Notes under the pieces: generated by a model
Databases searched by the model: none
Told to the model about the DNA's origin: nothing
Seen by the model: the letters and a program-made list of their open reading frames with translations, nothing else
Program-made: the position numbers and the translations under genes
In this document: one piece after another, positions 1-9,205 of the stretch
Position numbering within the stretch: position 1 is the first letter of the stretch
Layout of the letters: every line of letters begins with the position of its first letter
Source: Acidimicrobiaceae bacterium
Lineage (GTDB): Bacteria > Actinomycetota > Acidimicrobiia > Acidimicrobiales > Aldehydirespiratoraceae
Length of the DNA stretch: 64,000 nucleotides
Direction of reading: 5' to 3'
NCBI GenBank assembly: GCA_009837445.1
Contig: VXTM01000042.1
Coordinates: 62,180-126,179 of the forward strand

Positions 1-869
1 AAGGTGAAGAACACGATCGCCATCGGGATCGTCGTCAGCAGGCTGGCTGCCATGAGGGTGTTCCAAGGGTTGTTCTCACCGAAGGCCCCTCGCAGCAGCG
101 CCAACCCGACCGGCAGGGTGCGGATGTCGGCATTGGACGGCGCGGCCAGCAGCGAGTGAAGGAACTCGTTCCAAGTCCCTTGCACGCTCAGCACAGTGAG
201 GGCGATGAGGCCCGGGCTCACCAGCGGCAGGAGGATGCGGCTGTAGGTCTGCCAGAGCGTCGCGCCGTCGATGGCGGCGGCCTCCTCGATCTCGTGCGGA
301 ACCTGGTCGAAGAAGCCCTTCATGATGAAGATGGCGAAGGCGTCGAACATCAGCGGCAGGATCAGGCCCCAGTAGGTGTTGAGGATCCCGAGTTGCTTCA
401 TCACCAGGAACTTCGGGATGACGAGGACGATGCCCGGTATCGCCTGCACCGCGATGATCGCGCCGAAGATGAACCACCTTCCCCTGAAGCGCAGCCGGGA
501 CAGCGCGAAACCGGCCATGGTGGCCAGCACCAGCCGGCCCAGCGTCACCGACACGGTCTGGATCGTCGAGTTGAGCGCCCACCGAGGGATGCGGATCCGC
601 TCCCTGTTGAGCCTCTCCACGCCGTCGAGGGTCGGACTGCCGAGTCCACCGTCGAAGCCGAGCCCGGTCGGGTTCTGGGCTATGTCGGGCAGCGTCTTGA
701 ACGATGAGATAGCGGCGAGGACGAAGGGCATGATGAACATCAGCGCGAAGAACACCAGCAGTGCGTAGGACACCGTCAGCCTGATGCGCCGGATCCACAG
801 GCGGACGGCATCGCGCTCCAGCAGCGGCACCGGCCTGACAGCCTCAGACGTCGTGCCGGAGCGGGCCAT
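1..869 (-). CDS. Carbohydrate ABC transporter permease, MalG-like (3' end beyond window)
   Basis: Inner-membrane permease subunit of a CUT1-type sugar importer. Translating the reverse strand from the ATG at 869 gives an open frame of about 289 codons that leaves the window at base 1, so the C-terminus is missing. A first hydrophobic segment lies near residues 33-54. The cytoplasmic EAA loop that docks the ATPase is clear (EEAAAIDGATLWQ, about residues 197-209). The ATG overlaps the stop of the upstream permease by one base (TGATG), so the two are translationally coupled. It forms an operon with the permease at 869-1963 and the binding protein at 2099-3520. No ATPase gene is visible; it may lie past the edge or be a shared MsiK-type protein. 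The sugar is not determinable from sequence. Confidence 0.93.
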   Translation of the reverse strand, partial: MARSGTTSEAVRPVPLLERDAVRLWIRRIRLTVSYALLVFFALMFIMPFVLAAISSFKTLPDIAQNPTGLGFDGGLGSPTLDGVERLNRERIRIPRWALNSTIQTVSVTLGRLVLATMAGFALSRLRFRGRWFIFGAIIAVQAIPGIVLVIPKFLVMKQLGILNTYWGLILPLMFDAFAIFIMKGFFDQVPHEIEEAAAIDGATLWQTYSRILLPLVSPGLIALTVLSVQGTWNEFLHSLLAAPSNADIRTLPVGLALLRGAFGENNPWNTLMAASLLTTIPMAIVFFT

Positions 870-1963
870 CAGGACCAGTCCCGGTTCCGCATCAGCCGGC
901 GCTGGAGCACCGTGAAGGCCATGATGATCACGAACAGGACGACCGCGACGGCGGCCCCCAGGCTGGCCTCGCCGTTCTGGAAGGTCTGGAAATAGGTGAG
1001 AAAGGCCGGGGTGAGCGTTGTCTTCTCCGGGCCCCCAAAGCTGATCACGAAGATCTGGTCGAACACCTGCCACGTGCCGATGAGGCCGAGGGTCACGACG
1101 AACGTGATGGTGGGCTTGAGCAGCGGCACGGTTATGAGGCGGAACCGCTGCCACCACGTGGCTCCGTCGATCTCGGCGGCCTCCTGCACCGAGGGCGAGA
1201 TGTTCTGGAGGGCGGCCAGGAATATCAGCATCAGGATCCCGGTGGTGGTCCAGGTGACCAGGATCATGATGGACAGCATCGCCACCGACGGTCCGCTGAT
1301 CCATTCCCACAGCGGCAGGCTCAGGATCTCGGTGTCGTCCATCCATCCCGGAGCGGAGTCCACTCCGGCCACGCCGAGGATGTTGTGGATCACCCCGTTG
1401 GGGTTGGCCAGCCAGTTGATGTCCTGGAACGGCAGCACCGCGTTGACCGCGCCCCTGGTCTGGAACAGGAACAGGAAGATGAGCGACACCGCGATCGAGC
1501 TGGTGATGGTGGGGAAGTAGTAGGCGGTCCGGAAGAAGCCCTTGCCCTTGAGGCGTCTCTGGTTGAGGATGACCGCCAGGAACAGCGCGATGGCGGTCTG
1601 GGTCGGTACGACGCCGGCCACGTAATAGAAGTTGTTGCGGATCGAGAGCGCGAAGTCCCTGCGCCTGACGCCGTCGTCGGTGATCAGCTGCCGGTACTGG
1701 TCGAACCCGACGAACTCGCTGTCGAACGGTGCGGTTATGCCGCTCCAGTCCCGCAGGCTGACCAGCAGCGACATGATGATCGGGGCACCCAGGAAGATGC
1801 ACAGCCCGATGATGGCGGGCGACACGAAGATCCAGCCCCAGACGCCCTCGCCCTTGAAGATCTGGGCCCGCTGGGGGGTGTTCGCAGCGCGGAGGCGACG
1901 GAGCCAGCCACGGCGATCTCGACCGCCTGCTGCCAGGGTTGTCGTCGCAACAGCCAGATCCAA
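869..1963 (-). CDS. Carbohydrate ABC transporter permease, MalF/UgpA-like
   Basis: Partner permease of a CUT1 sugar importer, 364 residues. The N-terminal cytoplasmic stretch is basic, the first membrane helix starts near residue 43 (WGWIFVSPAIIGLCIFLGA), and several further hydrophobic helices follow. The EAA loop is EAAEIDGATWWQRF in the C-terminal half. The only in-frame start that keeps the first helix is a TTG at 1963 with a G-rich stretch directly before it, so the exact start is uncertain. It lies downstream of the binding protein and a hairpin at 2014-2041, and overlaps the next permease by one base. Confidence 0.92.
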   Translation of the reverse strand: MDLAVATTTLAAGGRDRRGWLRRLRAANTPQRAQIFKGEGVWGWIFVSPAIIGLCIFLGAPIIMSLLVSLRDWSGITAPFDSEFVGFDQYRQLITDDGVRRRDFALSIRNNFYYVAGVVPTQTAIALFLAVILNQRRLKGKGFFRTAYYFPTITSSIAVSLIFLFLFQTRGAVNAVLPFQDINWLANPNGVIHNILGVAGVDSAPGWMDDTEILSLPLWEWISGPSVAMLSIMILVTWTTTGILMLIFLAALQNISPSVQEAAEIDGATWWQRFRLITVPLLKPTITFVVTLGLIGTWQVFDQIFVISFGGPEKTTLTPAFLTYFQTFQNGEASLGAAVAVVLFVIIMAFTVLQRRLMRNRDWS

Positions 1964-2013
1964 CCCCCTCAGTCGACGGGCCTACGACAGAAGCTAGACA
2001 CACCCGCCGGGCC

Positions 2014-2041
2014 GGGGATGGCACTCCATGGCGCCATCCCC
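2014..2041 (-). terminator. Hairpin between binding-protein and permease genes
   Basis: A perfect 9-base inverted repeat (GGGGATGGC / GCCATCCCC) with a 10-base loop lies in the 135-base gap after the binding-protein stop. There is no U-tract. Its position fits a partial terminator or mRNA-stabilising hairpin that keeps binding-protein mRNA above permease mRNA, as is common in sugar ABC operons; that role is inference. Confidence 0.45.
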
Positions 2042-2098
2042 GAACCGGCGGACTGCGCCGGCAGCGGAGGAAGGCTGCCAGCGCGGCGGTCTAGGCGA

Positions 2099-3520
2099 TC
2101 AGAGGAGGTCCTCACCGGCCGAGACGACCTCGGCGATCAACTCGTCGACGGTGGTCTCGCCCCTGATCAGCCTCTGGAAGTTGTCGTTGAAGACGCCCTG
2201 GATCTCGCCCACGCCGGTCGGGAACTGGAACCGGGAGGCGTACTCGGCGCCGGCCACGAACGCCTGCAGCTTCGGGTTGTCGGCCACCCATGAGTCCCGC
2301 ACCGAGGCTCGGGCGGGCATGACCTGGAATCCCGAGGTCCATGCGGCTGCACCCTCGGCGTTGGTCAGGTAGTCGACCATCGCCCAGGACAGGTCGGGGT
2401 CGCTGGCGCTAGCGGGAACGCCGTAGCACACGGTGAAGGCGAAGGTGCCCGGACCCTGCGGGCCGGTCGGCAACTCGGCCACGGCCCACTCGCGATCGGG
2501 GAAGTTGTTGTTGAGGTACCCGACGATCCAGTTGCCCTCGATGGTCATGGCGGCCGCGCCGGAGGCATAGGCCTCGCCGCCCCAGCCGGTGTCGATGGCC
2601 TGCGGTGACGCCGCGTGGCCCGAGGCGAAGAGGTCGGCCAGGTACTGCAGGGCCGTGCGGCCCCCGTCGGAGTCGAGGGCGACCGCGGTGCCATCGGCGG
2701 TGAGGATGTCGGTGCCGGCTTGGAACAGGAACGCGCCGGCGCGCGAGTACTCGGCGCCGAAGCTGAGCCCGATCCGGTCATCGGTCGTGAGGGCCTCGGC
2801 CGCGGCTGCGAGCTCGGCCCAGGTGGTCGGCACGCCGATGCCAGCCTCCTCGAAGGCGGCCGGGTCATAGACAAGGCCCAGGGTCGAGAAGTCCTTGGGC
2901 GGGCAGTACCACGTGCCGTCGATGGTGAAGACGTCGCGCAGCGCGCCGTAGATGTCGTCGGGATCGCTGATCACACCGTCGGGCACGGGGGCCAGGGCGT
3001 CCGAGGCCACCAGGTCCGGCAGCCTGCCCGAGTCGACGTAGAACAGGTCGGGCGGATCCCCGGCGACCAGCGCCGCCTGCAACGCGGCGTCGTACTCGGG
3101 CTGCGGCTCGAATCTGGCGTTCGCGCCGGTGTCGGCATTGAACTGGTCGACCAAAGCGGTGAGCTGGATGTCCTCAGCTTCCGATGAGGCCCAGCCCCAT
3201 AGCTGCAGCTCCGCGCCGGTGAGATCGGGGCCGGCCGCCGCGTCGTCCATCGCACCGTCGTCGGCGTCGTCCATGGCCACGTCATCCGCGTCGTCCATGG
3301 CAGCGTCGTCCGCGTCATCCATGGCCGCATCATCGGAATCGTCCATGGTCGCATCGTCCGCGTCATCCATGGCCGCATCGTCGGTAGCCGACGTGCCGGT
3401 GTCCGCTGCCGGTTGCGAGGCGGGAGTTTCGCCGCCGTCGTCATCGTCATCACCGCAGGCCGCGGCAATGACCGTGAATGCGAGCAGCACGGCCAGCATC
3501 CTCAGCCACATGTTTCTCAT
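2099..3520 (-). CDS. Extracellular sugar-binding lipoprotein of ABC transporter
   Basis: Solute-binding protein of family 1 type, expected to be lipid-anchored outside the membrane and to deliver sugar to the two downstream permeases. I start at the ATG at 3520, which has GGGAGGG about 7 bases upstream and begins a classic lipoprotein signal (MRNMWLRM, hydrophobic core, lipobox ending AAAC at Cys22). An upstream ATG at 3667 would bury this signal behind a basic non-signal stretch. A very acidic linker follows the lipid anchor, encoded by six 24-base repeats with motif AMDDADDA, before the folded domain begins near residue 103 (LTGAELQLWGWAS). Length is 473 residues, slightly long for the family because of the linker. 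It is preceded by the LacI gene on the same strand. Confidence 0.93.
   Translation of the reverse strand: MRNMWLRMLAVLLAFTVIAAACGDDDDDGGETPASQPAADTGTSATDDAAMDDADDATMDDSDDAAMDDADDAAMDDADDVAMDDADDGAMDDAAAGPDLTGAELQLWGWASSEAEDIQLTALVDQFNADTGANARFEPQPEYDAALQAALVAGDPPDLFYVDSGRLPDLVASDALAPVPDGVISDPDDIYGALRDVFTIDGTWYCPPKDFSTLGLVYDPAAFEEAGIGVPTTWAELAAAAEALTTDDRIGLSFGAEYSRAGAFLFQAGTDILTADGTAVALDSDGGRTALQYLADLFASGHAASPQAIDTGWGGEAYASGAAAMTIEGNWIVGYLNNNFPDREWAVAELPTGPQGPGTFAFTVCYGVPASASDPDLSWAMVDYLTNAEGAAAWTSGFQVMPARASVRDSWVADNPKLQAFVAGAEYASRFQFPTGVGEIQGVFNDNFQRLIRGETTVDELIAEVVSAGEDLL
3241..3388 (-). repeat. 24-base tandem repeat encoding acidic linker
   Basis: Six in-frame copies with an exact 24-base period: the CCAT core recurs at 3247, 3271, 3295, 3319, 3343 and 3367. 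Each unit encodes an eight-residue AMDDADDA-like block with single substitutions (Thr, Ser, Val, Gly). Copy number of such repeats often varies between strains; here it sets the length of the tether between lipid anchor and binding domain. Confidence 0.9.
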
Positions 3521-3614
3521 TGGTTTCCCTCCCGGGTAGGTGGAGCCGCGGCGCCGATCGTGGCGGCGCGGCCTGGTTGGTTGATCCGTCTTCTCGGGAA
3601 CCGTCGGCATTGCC

Positions 3615-4640
3615 CTAGTCCCCTCGCGCCGGGGACCGGGCCGTTCCGGCGGTCGAGTCGCGAACAATCAGGTCGGGCTGCACCAGCATCGAGATCGGCG
3701 CGTCCTCGCCGGTCAGGCGGGCTACGAGATGCTCGACGAGCAGCGCTCCGACCTGCTCCATGGGCTGACGCAACGACGTCAGGCTCGGCGCGGCCAGCGA
3801 AGCAGCCGGGATGTCATCGAACCCTGTCACCGCCACATCGCGACCGGGCTCGAGGCCCTCGTCCCGAAGGCCGGCCATGACGCCCAGGGCCAGGGTGTCC
3901 GACACCGACACGACCGCGGTCGGATCGTGGTCTCTCAACAACGCCGGCACGAGCTTGCGACCCAGGTCGAAGTCGTCAATCGAACGGACCACCCGACCGG
4001 GGTCGAGGCCGAGGGCGCCGGCGCGTCCGACGAACCCAGCGAGGCGGTCGTCGCCGGTCGCCGAGCCCTCGGGCCAGCCGACAAAGGCGATCCGCTCATG
4101 ACCCAGAGAGTGGAGGTGATTCACCGCGGCCGCGATTCCCGAAGCGCCGTCGACGTCCACCGAGGCGACCGATTCGTCGTCTACGCGACCGAAGCAGGCG
4201 AAGGGGATGGCCCGCTCCTGGAGGAACGCCACCCGGGGATCCCGGTAGTCGATCCCCGACAGCACGAACCCGTCCGCGCCGCCGCGGCGAATCAACTCGG
4301 CGTAGGGCCGCACCCGATCCCCACCCTTCTGGGCGAACAGCAGCACCTCGAGGTCTTCCTCTGCGGCCCTCGACACCACGTGGTGCAGGAACACATCGAG
4401 CGCGAAGTTGCGGGCCGCGTCGGCAGGCAGGCAGTAAGCCAGCAGGAAGGTCCGTCCCGCAGGCAGGCTCTTGGCGGCTCGGCTGGCGCGGTAGCCCAGC
4501 TTCTCGATGGCCTCGAGCACCTTTGCCCGCGTCTTGCCGCGAACGTGAGGGTGGCCGTTGACGACATTCGACACCGTCGCAGTCGAGACGCCGGCCGCTT
4601 CGGCGACGTCGCGTATGGTCGGGCGCTTCACCGGATCCAT
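3615..4640 (-). CDS. LacI-family transcriptional repressor
   Basis: Sugar-responsive DNA-binding regulator of 341 residues. The LacI helix-turn-helix and hinge helix are at about residues 7-60 (TIRDVAEAAGVSTATVSNVV), followed by a periplasmic-binding-protein-like effector domain with the usual GFDDIPAA segment near the C-terminal side. The ATG at 4640 sits 8 bases below a TATGGT box whose TTGAAA -35 box overlaps a LacI-type palindrome, so autorepression is likely. Downstream on the same strand are the binding protein and permeases, and divergently the glycosidase. The likely regulon is this whole sugar module. The inducer is not predictable. Confidence 0.94.
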   Translation of the reverse strand: MDPVKRPTIRDVAEAAGVSTATVSNVVNGHPHVRGKTRAKVLEAIEKLGYRASRAAKSLPAGRTFLLAYCLPADAARNFALDVFLHHVVSRAAEEDLEVLLFAQKGGDRVRPYAELIRRGGADGFVLSGIDYRDPRVAFLQERAIPFACFGRVDDESVASVDVDGASGIAAAVNHLHSLGHERIAFVGWPEGSATGDDRLAGFVGRAGALGLDPGRVVRSIDDFDLGRKLVPALLRDHDPTAVVSVSDTLALGVMAGLRDEGLEPGRDVAVTGFDDIPAASLAAPSLTSLRQPMEQVGALLVEHLVARLTGEDAPISMLVQPDLIVRDSTAGTARSPARGD

Positions 4641-4648
4641 CGGCGCCT

Positions 4649-4677
4649 ACCATACACAGTTTCTTGAAGCGTTTCAA
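4649..4677 (-). promoter_or_regulatory. Promoter of lacI-family gene
   Basis: On the minus strand TTGAAA (4677-4672), a 17-base spacer and TATGGT (4654-4649) match a housekeeping sigma promoter. The ATG lies 8 bases past the -10 box and no Shine-Dalgarno is visible, so the mRNA may be leaderless. The -35 box lies within the operator palindrome. Confidence 0.6.
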
Positions 4678-4689
4678 TAAACGTTTCAA
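4664..4689. promoter_or_regulatory. Tandem LacI-type operators
   Basis: TTGAAGCGTTTCAA (4664-4677) is a 14-base palindrome with one mismatched pair and the central CG typical of LacI-family operators. A second, weaker site (4676-4689) repeats the GTTTCAA half 12 bases away. They sit between the divergent repressor and glycosidase genes and overlap the -35 regions of both predicted promoters. Confidence 0.65.
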
Positions 4690-4713
4690 AAAATGTCTGG
4701 AGCCTGCCATACT
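4685..4713 (+). promoter_or_regulatory. Putative promoter of glycosidase gene
   Basis: TTCAAA (4685-4690), a 17-base spacer and CATACT (4708-4713) form a modest promoter overlapping the second operator half-site. It would give a leader of about 85 bases before the ATG at 4804. The match is weaker than for the divergent promoter. Confidence 0.4.
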
Positions 4714-4803
4714 TCGGGTCCGGCAAAGTGGCGCCGGCCCGCACCCGGACCCGCCGCTTGCCCCCAACGGTTGCCAAGACTCAGGGTCACGACTCAACAC
4801 AGC

Positions 4804-6738
4804 ATGCCCGCACCCTTTCCCGAACACGGCCTGAGCCTGACCCGGGCCGGCCTCGCGCTCGTCACTAGCAGCGACGGGACTATCACCGGCCAGGACGCGG
4901 GCGGGCTCTACCGCCGTGACCGGCGGATCGTGTCGGAGATGCGCTTGCTCGTTGACGGATCGCCCCCGGCGCAGCTGAGCGGCACCCGGACCGCGGCCAG
5001 CGCCGATCGACTCACCTACAGCTACTGGAACGAGGCACCCGATCCGCAGGCCATCATCGTGCGGGAGCGCTCATTGGACACCGGTTACCGCGAGGCCATC
5101 GTCGTGCAGGGCTTCCGGGAGCCGGTGTCGCTTCAGATCGAGATCCGGCTGGTACCGGGCAACGCGACCGTCTATCACCTCGACGACGAGGACCGGACAC
5201 AACCCGGCGACACCCTTGCGGAGGCGAGCTTGTGGGCCGAAGGCGCGGAGGTGACCGCCACCACCGTGACCGCCGAACTGGTTGTGGATCCGGGAGAGAG
5301 AGCGGCGTTCACATGGGGTATCGACCTCGGCGCGACCATGCCCGATCCTCGGGCCGTCACCTCGGTTCGGGGGTCTGACCCGCGGCTTCAACCAGCACTG
5401 GAGCACGCCGCCTGGGACCTCGAGGCCCTGACCGTAATCGACCCCAACACCGCCAGGCCCTTCGTGGCCGCCGGTGCGCCCCATTTCCTGGCGGTCTTCG
5501 GGCGCGACACTCTCAACGCATCGCGCCTCGCGATGATCGCCAACCCGGAGCGGAGCCTCGACACGCTGGATCTCCTGGCCGCGTACCAGGGCCGCACGCG
5601 CCACGACCTCACGCTGGAGGCTCCGGGCGGGATCCTGCACGAACTGCGCATCGGCGACATGGGGGTGTTCGGCCTGGAGCCGGGCACCTCGTACTACGGC
5701 AGCATCGATTCCACACCGCTGTTCGTGGTGACGCTGGCGGAGGCTCTCCACTGGGGTGCGCCCCTCGACCGGATCCGGCGCCTGCTGCCGGCAGCCAGGA
5801 CCGCCATGGTCTGGTGCCGGAACCATACCGACGAGCTCGGATTCCTTCAGTCCGTGCCGCACCAGACCGGGCTCGGAAACCAGGCCTGGAAGGACTCCGG
5901 AGACTCGATCGTCCGGCCCGACGGGACCGTGGTCGTGGGCGCCAACAGTCCCGTCGAGGTGCAGGGCTACGTGCACCAGGCTCTGCTCGGGTTGGCCGAG
6001 GTGGAGGCGGCTACCGGCGACCTCGGTGCCGAGGCCTCACTTCGCCGGGAAGCCGCCGCATTCGCTGAGCGCTTCCAGCAGCACTTCGTCCTCGCCGACA
6101 ACCCGGCCCTCATCGCGATGGCCCTCGACTCCGAAGGGGCGCCCATCGGGGTACGAGCCTCCAACGCTGGTCGCCTCCTGGCCACCGAGCTGATCGACGA
6201 CGACCTAGCCGAACGGCTGGCCGATCGCCTAATGAGCGGTGACGAGTTCTCGGGGTGGGGCATACGGACCTTGGCTGAATCCGAAACCGCCTACAACCCC
6301 CTCGGATACCACATCGGCTCCGTCTGGCCCCACGACAACGCCATGATTCTGCAGGGGCTCGCGCACCGCGGCCTCGACCACCACGCCCGGCGATTGGCAG
6401 CTGCCCTCATCGACCTCGCCGCCGCCGAGCACTACCAGCTTCCGGAGCTGCTCGGCGGGTTCGGCCGCGACCACTTCCCGGAACCGGTCCCGTATCCGGC
6501 TTCAGGGCGCCCCCAGGCGTGGGCTGCGGCCGTCCCCTACCAGATCGTGACCTCTCTGCTGGGCCTGCAACCCGCCCTGCACCGGGACGAGTTGCGGTTG
6601 CGACCCATTCTCGAAGCGGACCAGCGCATAGTCGTCGCCGACCTGCAGGTCGGCGGGCGCAGCCTCACGATCGAAGCCCGCGGTGCCGACGCGACCGTCA
6701 CCGGCGACACCGACGGACTGGCCATCACCATCGGCTGA
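4804..6738 (+). CDS. Amylo-alpha-1,6-glucosidase / glycogen-debranching-like glycosidase
   Basis: Predicted cytoplasmic glycosidase of 644 residues, with an N-terminal beta domain like that of bacterial glycogen-debranching proteins and a C-terminal (alpha/alpha)6-barrel. Diagnostic motifs are [13 protein letters not shown] near the N-terminus, [14 protein letters not shown] at the start of the barrel, [11 protein letters not shown], and [11 protein letters not shown] near the end. An ATG at 4693 in the same frame would start inside the operator/promoter region and adds a non-conserved stretch, so I use 4804, although no clear Shine-Dalgarno precedes either. Divergent transcription from the LacI gene and the neighbouring sugar importer suggest it hydrolyses the imported oligosaccharide. 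The exact linkage specificity cannot be read from sequence. Confidence 0.85.
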   Translation: MPAPFPEHGLSLTRAGLALVTSSDGTITGQDAGGLYRRDRRIVSEMRLLVDGSPPAQLSGTRTAASADRLTYSYWNEAPDPQAIIVRERSLDTGYREAIVVQGFREPVSLQIEIRLVPGNATVYHLDDEDRTQPGDTLAEASLWAEGAEVTATTVTAELVVDPGERAAFTWGIDLGATMPDPRAVTSVRGSDPRLQPALEHAAWDLEALTVIDPNTARPFVAAGAPHFLAVFGRDTLNASRLAMIANPERSLDTLDLLAAYQGRTRHDLTLEAPGGILHELRIGDMGVFGLEPGTSYYGSIDSTPLFVVTLAEALHWGAPLDRIRRLLPAARTAMVWCRNHTDELGFLQSVPHQTGLGNQAWKDSGDSIVRPDGTVVVGANSPVEVQGYVHQALLGLAEVEAATGDLGAEASLRREAAAFAERFQQHFVLADNPALIAMALDSEGAPIGVRASNAGRLLATELIDDDLAERLADRLMSGDEFSGWGIRTLAESETAYNPLGYHIGSVWPHDNAMILQGLAHRGLDHHARRLAAALIDLAAAEHYQLPELLGGFGRDHFPEPVPYPASGRPQAWAAAVPYQIVTSLLGLQPALHRDELRLRPILEADQRIVVADLQVGGRSLTIEARGADATVTGDTDGLAITIG

Positions 6739-6769
6739 CTGATCGGCTGACAGCTGCCAGTCACCCGAC

Positions 6770-8308
6770 TCAGTGGCGGAACTGGCGTTCTCCGGTTAGG
6801 AGCATGGCGATGTTGCGCTCGTCGGCCGCGGCGATGACCGCAGTGTCGTTGATCGAGCCGCCGGGCTGCACGACTACCGCGGCTCCGGCGTCGGCCGCGG
6901 CACCGACGCCGTCGGCGAACGGGTAGAAGCCGTCGCTGGCGCAGGCGCCGCCCGCGGCCCGGCCCGCGGCCTTGGCCGCGGCGATCTCGCCGGCCTGCAC
7001 CCGGTTCTGCTGGCCGGCGCCAATGCCCCAAGCGGTCCGGTCCCGGGCCAGCACCACCGCGTTGGAGCTCGTGTGGGCGCACACCCGCCAGGCGAACACG
7101 GCGTCGGCAAGTTCGGCGCCGGTGGGTTGCCGGGCGGTGACCACCTGCCAACCGGCCGGGTCGGCCTCCAGCCGGCGGGTCGTCTGCACCAGGAAGTCGT
7201 CTCCCGAGCCGCCGAGGGTTCGCAGTTCCCAGCTCGCCTTGCCGGGTTCGCCTCGGGGTGCTTCCAGCAGGCGGGTGTTGGCTCGGCGGGCGACTAGGCG
7301 CTCGATCACTCCGTCGGCGTAGCCGGGGGCGATCACCACATCGGCCTGGGCCGCCGCCGCCATGGCCTCGGCCGTCGCCTCGTCGATCACCGCATTGACG
7401 GCCACCACCCCGCCGAAGGCGCTGCGGGGGTCGCAGTCGAAGGCCCGCGAGTAGGCCGTCGTCAAGCTGTCCGCCACGGCCGCCCCGCACGGGTTGGCGT
7501 GCTTCACGATCACAACGGCCGGCCCGTCGCCCAGGTTGTGGGCCAGCCGCCAGGCCGCCTCGGCGTCCATCAGGTTGAGGTAGCTCAATGCGGGACCACC
7601 ATGCTGGACGACGCCGTCGAAGAACCCGGATGTTCCCCGGGCTCGGTAGCGGGCGCCATCCTGGTGCGGGTTCTCGCCGTAGCGCAGCGTCTCGGCCCGC
7701 TCGAGTTCCAAGCGGATTGCCGACGGCAGGCCAAACTCGTCCGACTCGTCCCCGGCATCGAACCAGCCGGTGATCGCAGCCTCGTACGCCGCTGTGCGGG
7801 CGAAGGCCTTGCGGGCCAGACGACCGCGCGTCGCCGCCGACAGCCGCCCGGCTGAGCGGAGTTCGTCAAGGACCGGCTCGTAGTCGGCGGGATCGACCAC
7901 CACGCCGACATGAGCATGGTTCTTCGCCGCGGCCCGCACCATGGTCGGGCCGCCGATGTCGATCGTCTCGATGCCCGGCGATTCCTCGAACGGGTAGAGG
8001 TTCACCACCACCAGGTCGATCGGGTCGATGCCGTTGGCCTCCAGGTCGGCCCGGTGGGCGGGGTCGTCGCGGTCGGCCAGGATCCCGCCGTGGATGCGGG
8101 GATGGAGGGTCACCACCCGATGCCCCAGCATGGTCGGCGAGCCGGTGTAGTCGGCGGTGTCGGCTACGGGCAGGCCAGCAGCCTCGATCGCATGGGCTGT
8201 GCCCCCGCTGGCGATCAGATCCCAGCCCAGCTCCACCAATCCCGCGGCCAACTCGACCACGCCCGCCTTGTCGTAGACGGAGATCAGCGCCCGCGGCGGT
8301 GCATCCAT
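6770..8308 (-). CDS. purH: Bifunctional AICAR formyltransferase / IMP cyclohydrolase
   Basis: Catalyses the last two steps of de novo purine synthesis, formylating AICAR with 10-formyl-THF and closing the ring to IMP. Length 512 residues, normal for PurH. The N-terminal MGS-like cyclohydrolase domain begins [10 protein letters not shown] and contains SGGTA and [10 protein letters not shown]; the formyltransferase half has NPCGAA and ends with the typical [15 protein letters not shown] stretch. It starts 12 bases after sucD and is probably cotranscribed with sucCD; no Shine-Dalgarno is obvious. It converges on the glycosidase with only 31 bases between stops. Its product IMP is the branch point for the guaB3-guaA genes further along the window. 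Confidence 0.96.
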   Translation of the reverse strand: MDAPPRALISVYDKAGVVELAAGLVELGWDLIASGGTAHAIEAAGLPVADTADYTGSPTMLGHRVVTLHPRIHGGILADRDDPAHRADLEANGIDPIDLVVVNLYPFEESPGIETIDIGGPTMVRAAAKNHAHVGVVVDPADYEPVLDELRSAGRLSAATRGRLARKAFARTAAYEAAITGWFDAGDESDEFGLPSAIRLELERAETLRYGENPHQDGARYRARGTSGFFDGVVQHGGPALSYLNLMDAEAAWRLAHNLGDGPAVVIVKHANPCGAAVADSLTTAYSRAFDCDPRSAFGGVVAVNAVIDEATAEAMAAAAQADVVIAPGYADGVIERLVARRANTRLLEAPRGEPGKASWELRTLGGSGDDFLVQTTRRLEADPAGWQVVTARQPTGAELADAVFAWRVCAHTSSNAVVLARDRTAWGIGAGQQNRVQAGEIAAAKAAGRAAGGACASDGFYPFADGVGAAADAGAAVVVQPGGSINDTAVIAAADERNIAMLLTGERQFRH

Positions 8309-8320
8309 CTCAGCCAGTGT

Positions 8321-9205
8321 CTACAGGCCAGCGACGATCTCCACCATCAGGTCGCCGGCCTCGGTGGGGTTCTGGCCCACCCGGGCCCCGGCGGCGGCCA
8401 GAGCCTCCATCTTGGCCGCGGCGGTGCCCTTGCCGCCCGACACGATGGCACCGGCATGGCCCATCTTCTTTCCCGGCGGGGCGGTGACCCCGGCGATGTA
8501 CGCGGCCACCGGCTTGGTCATGTGCTCGGCGATGAACTCCGCCGCCTCCTCCTCAGCCGATCCGCCGATCTCACCGATCATCATCACCGCCCGGGTCTCC
8601 GGATCGGCCTCGAAGGCGGCCAGGCAGTCGATGAAGCTGGTGCCCGGCACCGGGTCGCCACCGATGCCCACGCAGGTGGTGACCCCGATCCCCTGCTGCT
8701 GGAGCTCGTACAGGGCCTGGTATGTGAGCGTGCCCGAGCGGCTCACGATGCCCACCGGACCTCCCGGCTTGGCGATGTGCCCCGCGGTGATGCCGATGTT
8801 GCACTGGCCCGGTGTGATGATGCCCGGGCAGTTGGGGCCCAGCAGCCGGACGGTGGGATGGTCTCGCCGCAGCTTGTTGAACAGGAACGCCTCGTCGTGG
8901 GCGGGCACTCCCTCGGTAATGACGACCACCAGCTCCATCTGGGCCTCGGCCGCCTCGAGCACCGCTCCCCGCACTCCCGGCGCGGGGATGAACACGCAGC
9001 TGGCGGTGGCGCCGGTGGCGGCCGCGGCCTCCGCGACGGTGGCGAATATCGGCACACCGTCCACGTCGGTGCCCGCCTTGCGGGGGTTGGTGCCCGCCAC
9101 CACCTTGGTGCCGTAGTCCCGGTTGAGCAGGCCGTAGTAGCGGCCCTGGGAGCCGGTGAGCCCCTGGTACACCACCCGGGTGTTCTCGTCCACGAAGATG
9201 CTCAT
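8321..9205 (-). CDS. sucD: Succinyl-CoA ligase (ADP/GDP-forming) subunit alpha
   Basis: Alpha subunit of the TCA-cycle enzyme converting succinyl-CoA to succinate with substrate-level phosphorylation; it binds CoA and carries the phosphohistidine. 294 residues. Visible motifs are GLTGSQGRYY near the N-terminus (CoA-binding Rossmann part), GPNCPGIITP, and GHAGAIVSGGKGTAAAK, which contains the active-site His. Its ATG overlaps the sucC stop as ATGA, giving tight translational coupling and equimolar subunit synthesis. Confidence 0.97.
   Translation of the reverse strand: MSIFVDENTRVVYQGLTGSQGRYYGLLNRDYGTKVVAGTNPRKAGTDVDGVPIFATVAEAAAATGATASCVFIPAPGVRGAVLEAAEAQMELVVVITEGVPAHDEAFLFNKLRRDHPTVRLLGPNCPGIITPGQCNIGITAGHIAKPGGPVGIVSRSGTLTYQALYELQQQGIGVTTCVGIGGDPVPGTSFIDCLAAFEADPETRAVMMIGEIGGSAEEEAAEFIAEHMTKPVAAYIAGVTAPPGKKMGHAGAIVSGGKGTAAAKMEALAAAGARVGQNPTEAGDLMVEIVAGL

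Noticed and set aside
76..798. 240-codon minus-strand frame at the left edge
   Set aside because: Wrong frame. The true frame gives a clear MalG-like permease running off the edge from the ATG at 869.
3521..3667. Longer N-terminus for the sugar-binding protein
   Set aside because: Would hide the lipoprotein signal behind a basic stretch; the ATG at 3520 has a proper Shine-Dalgarno.
4693..4803. Upstream start for the glycosidase
   Set aside because: Would begin inside the operator/promoter region and encode a non-conserved N-terminus.
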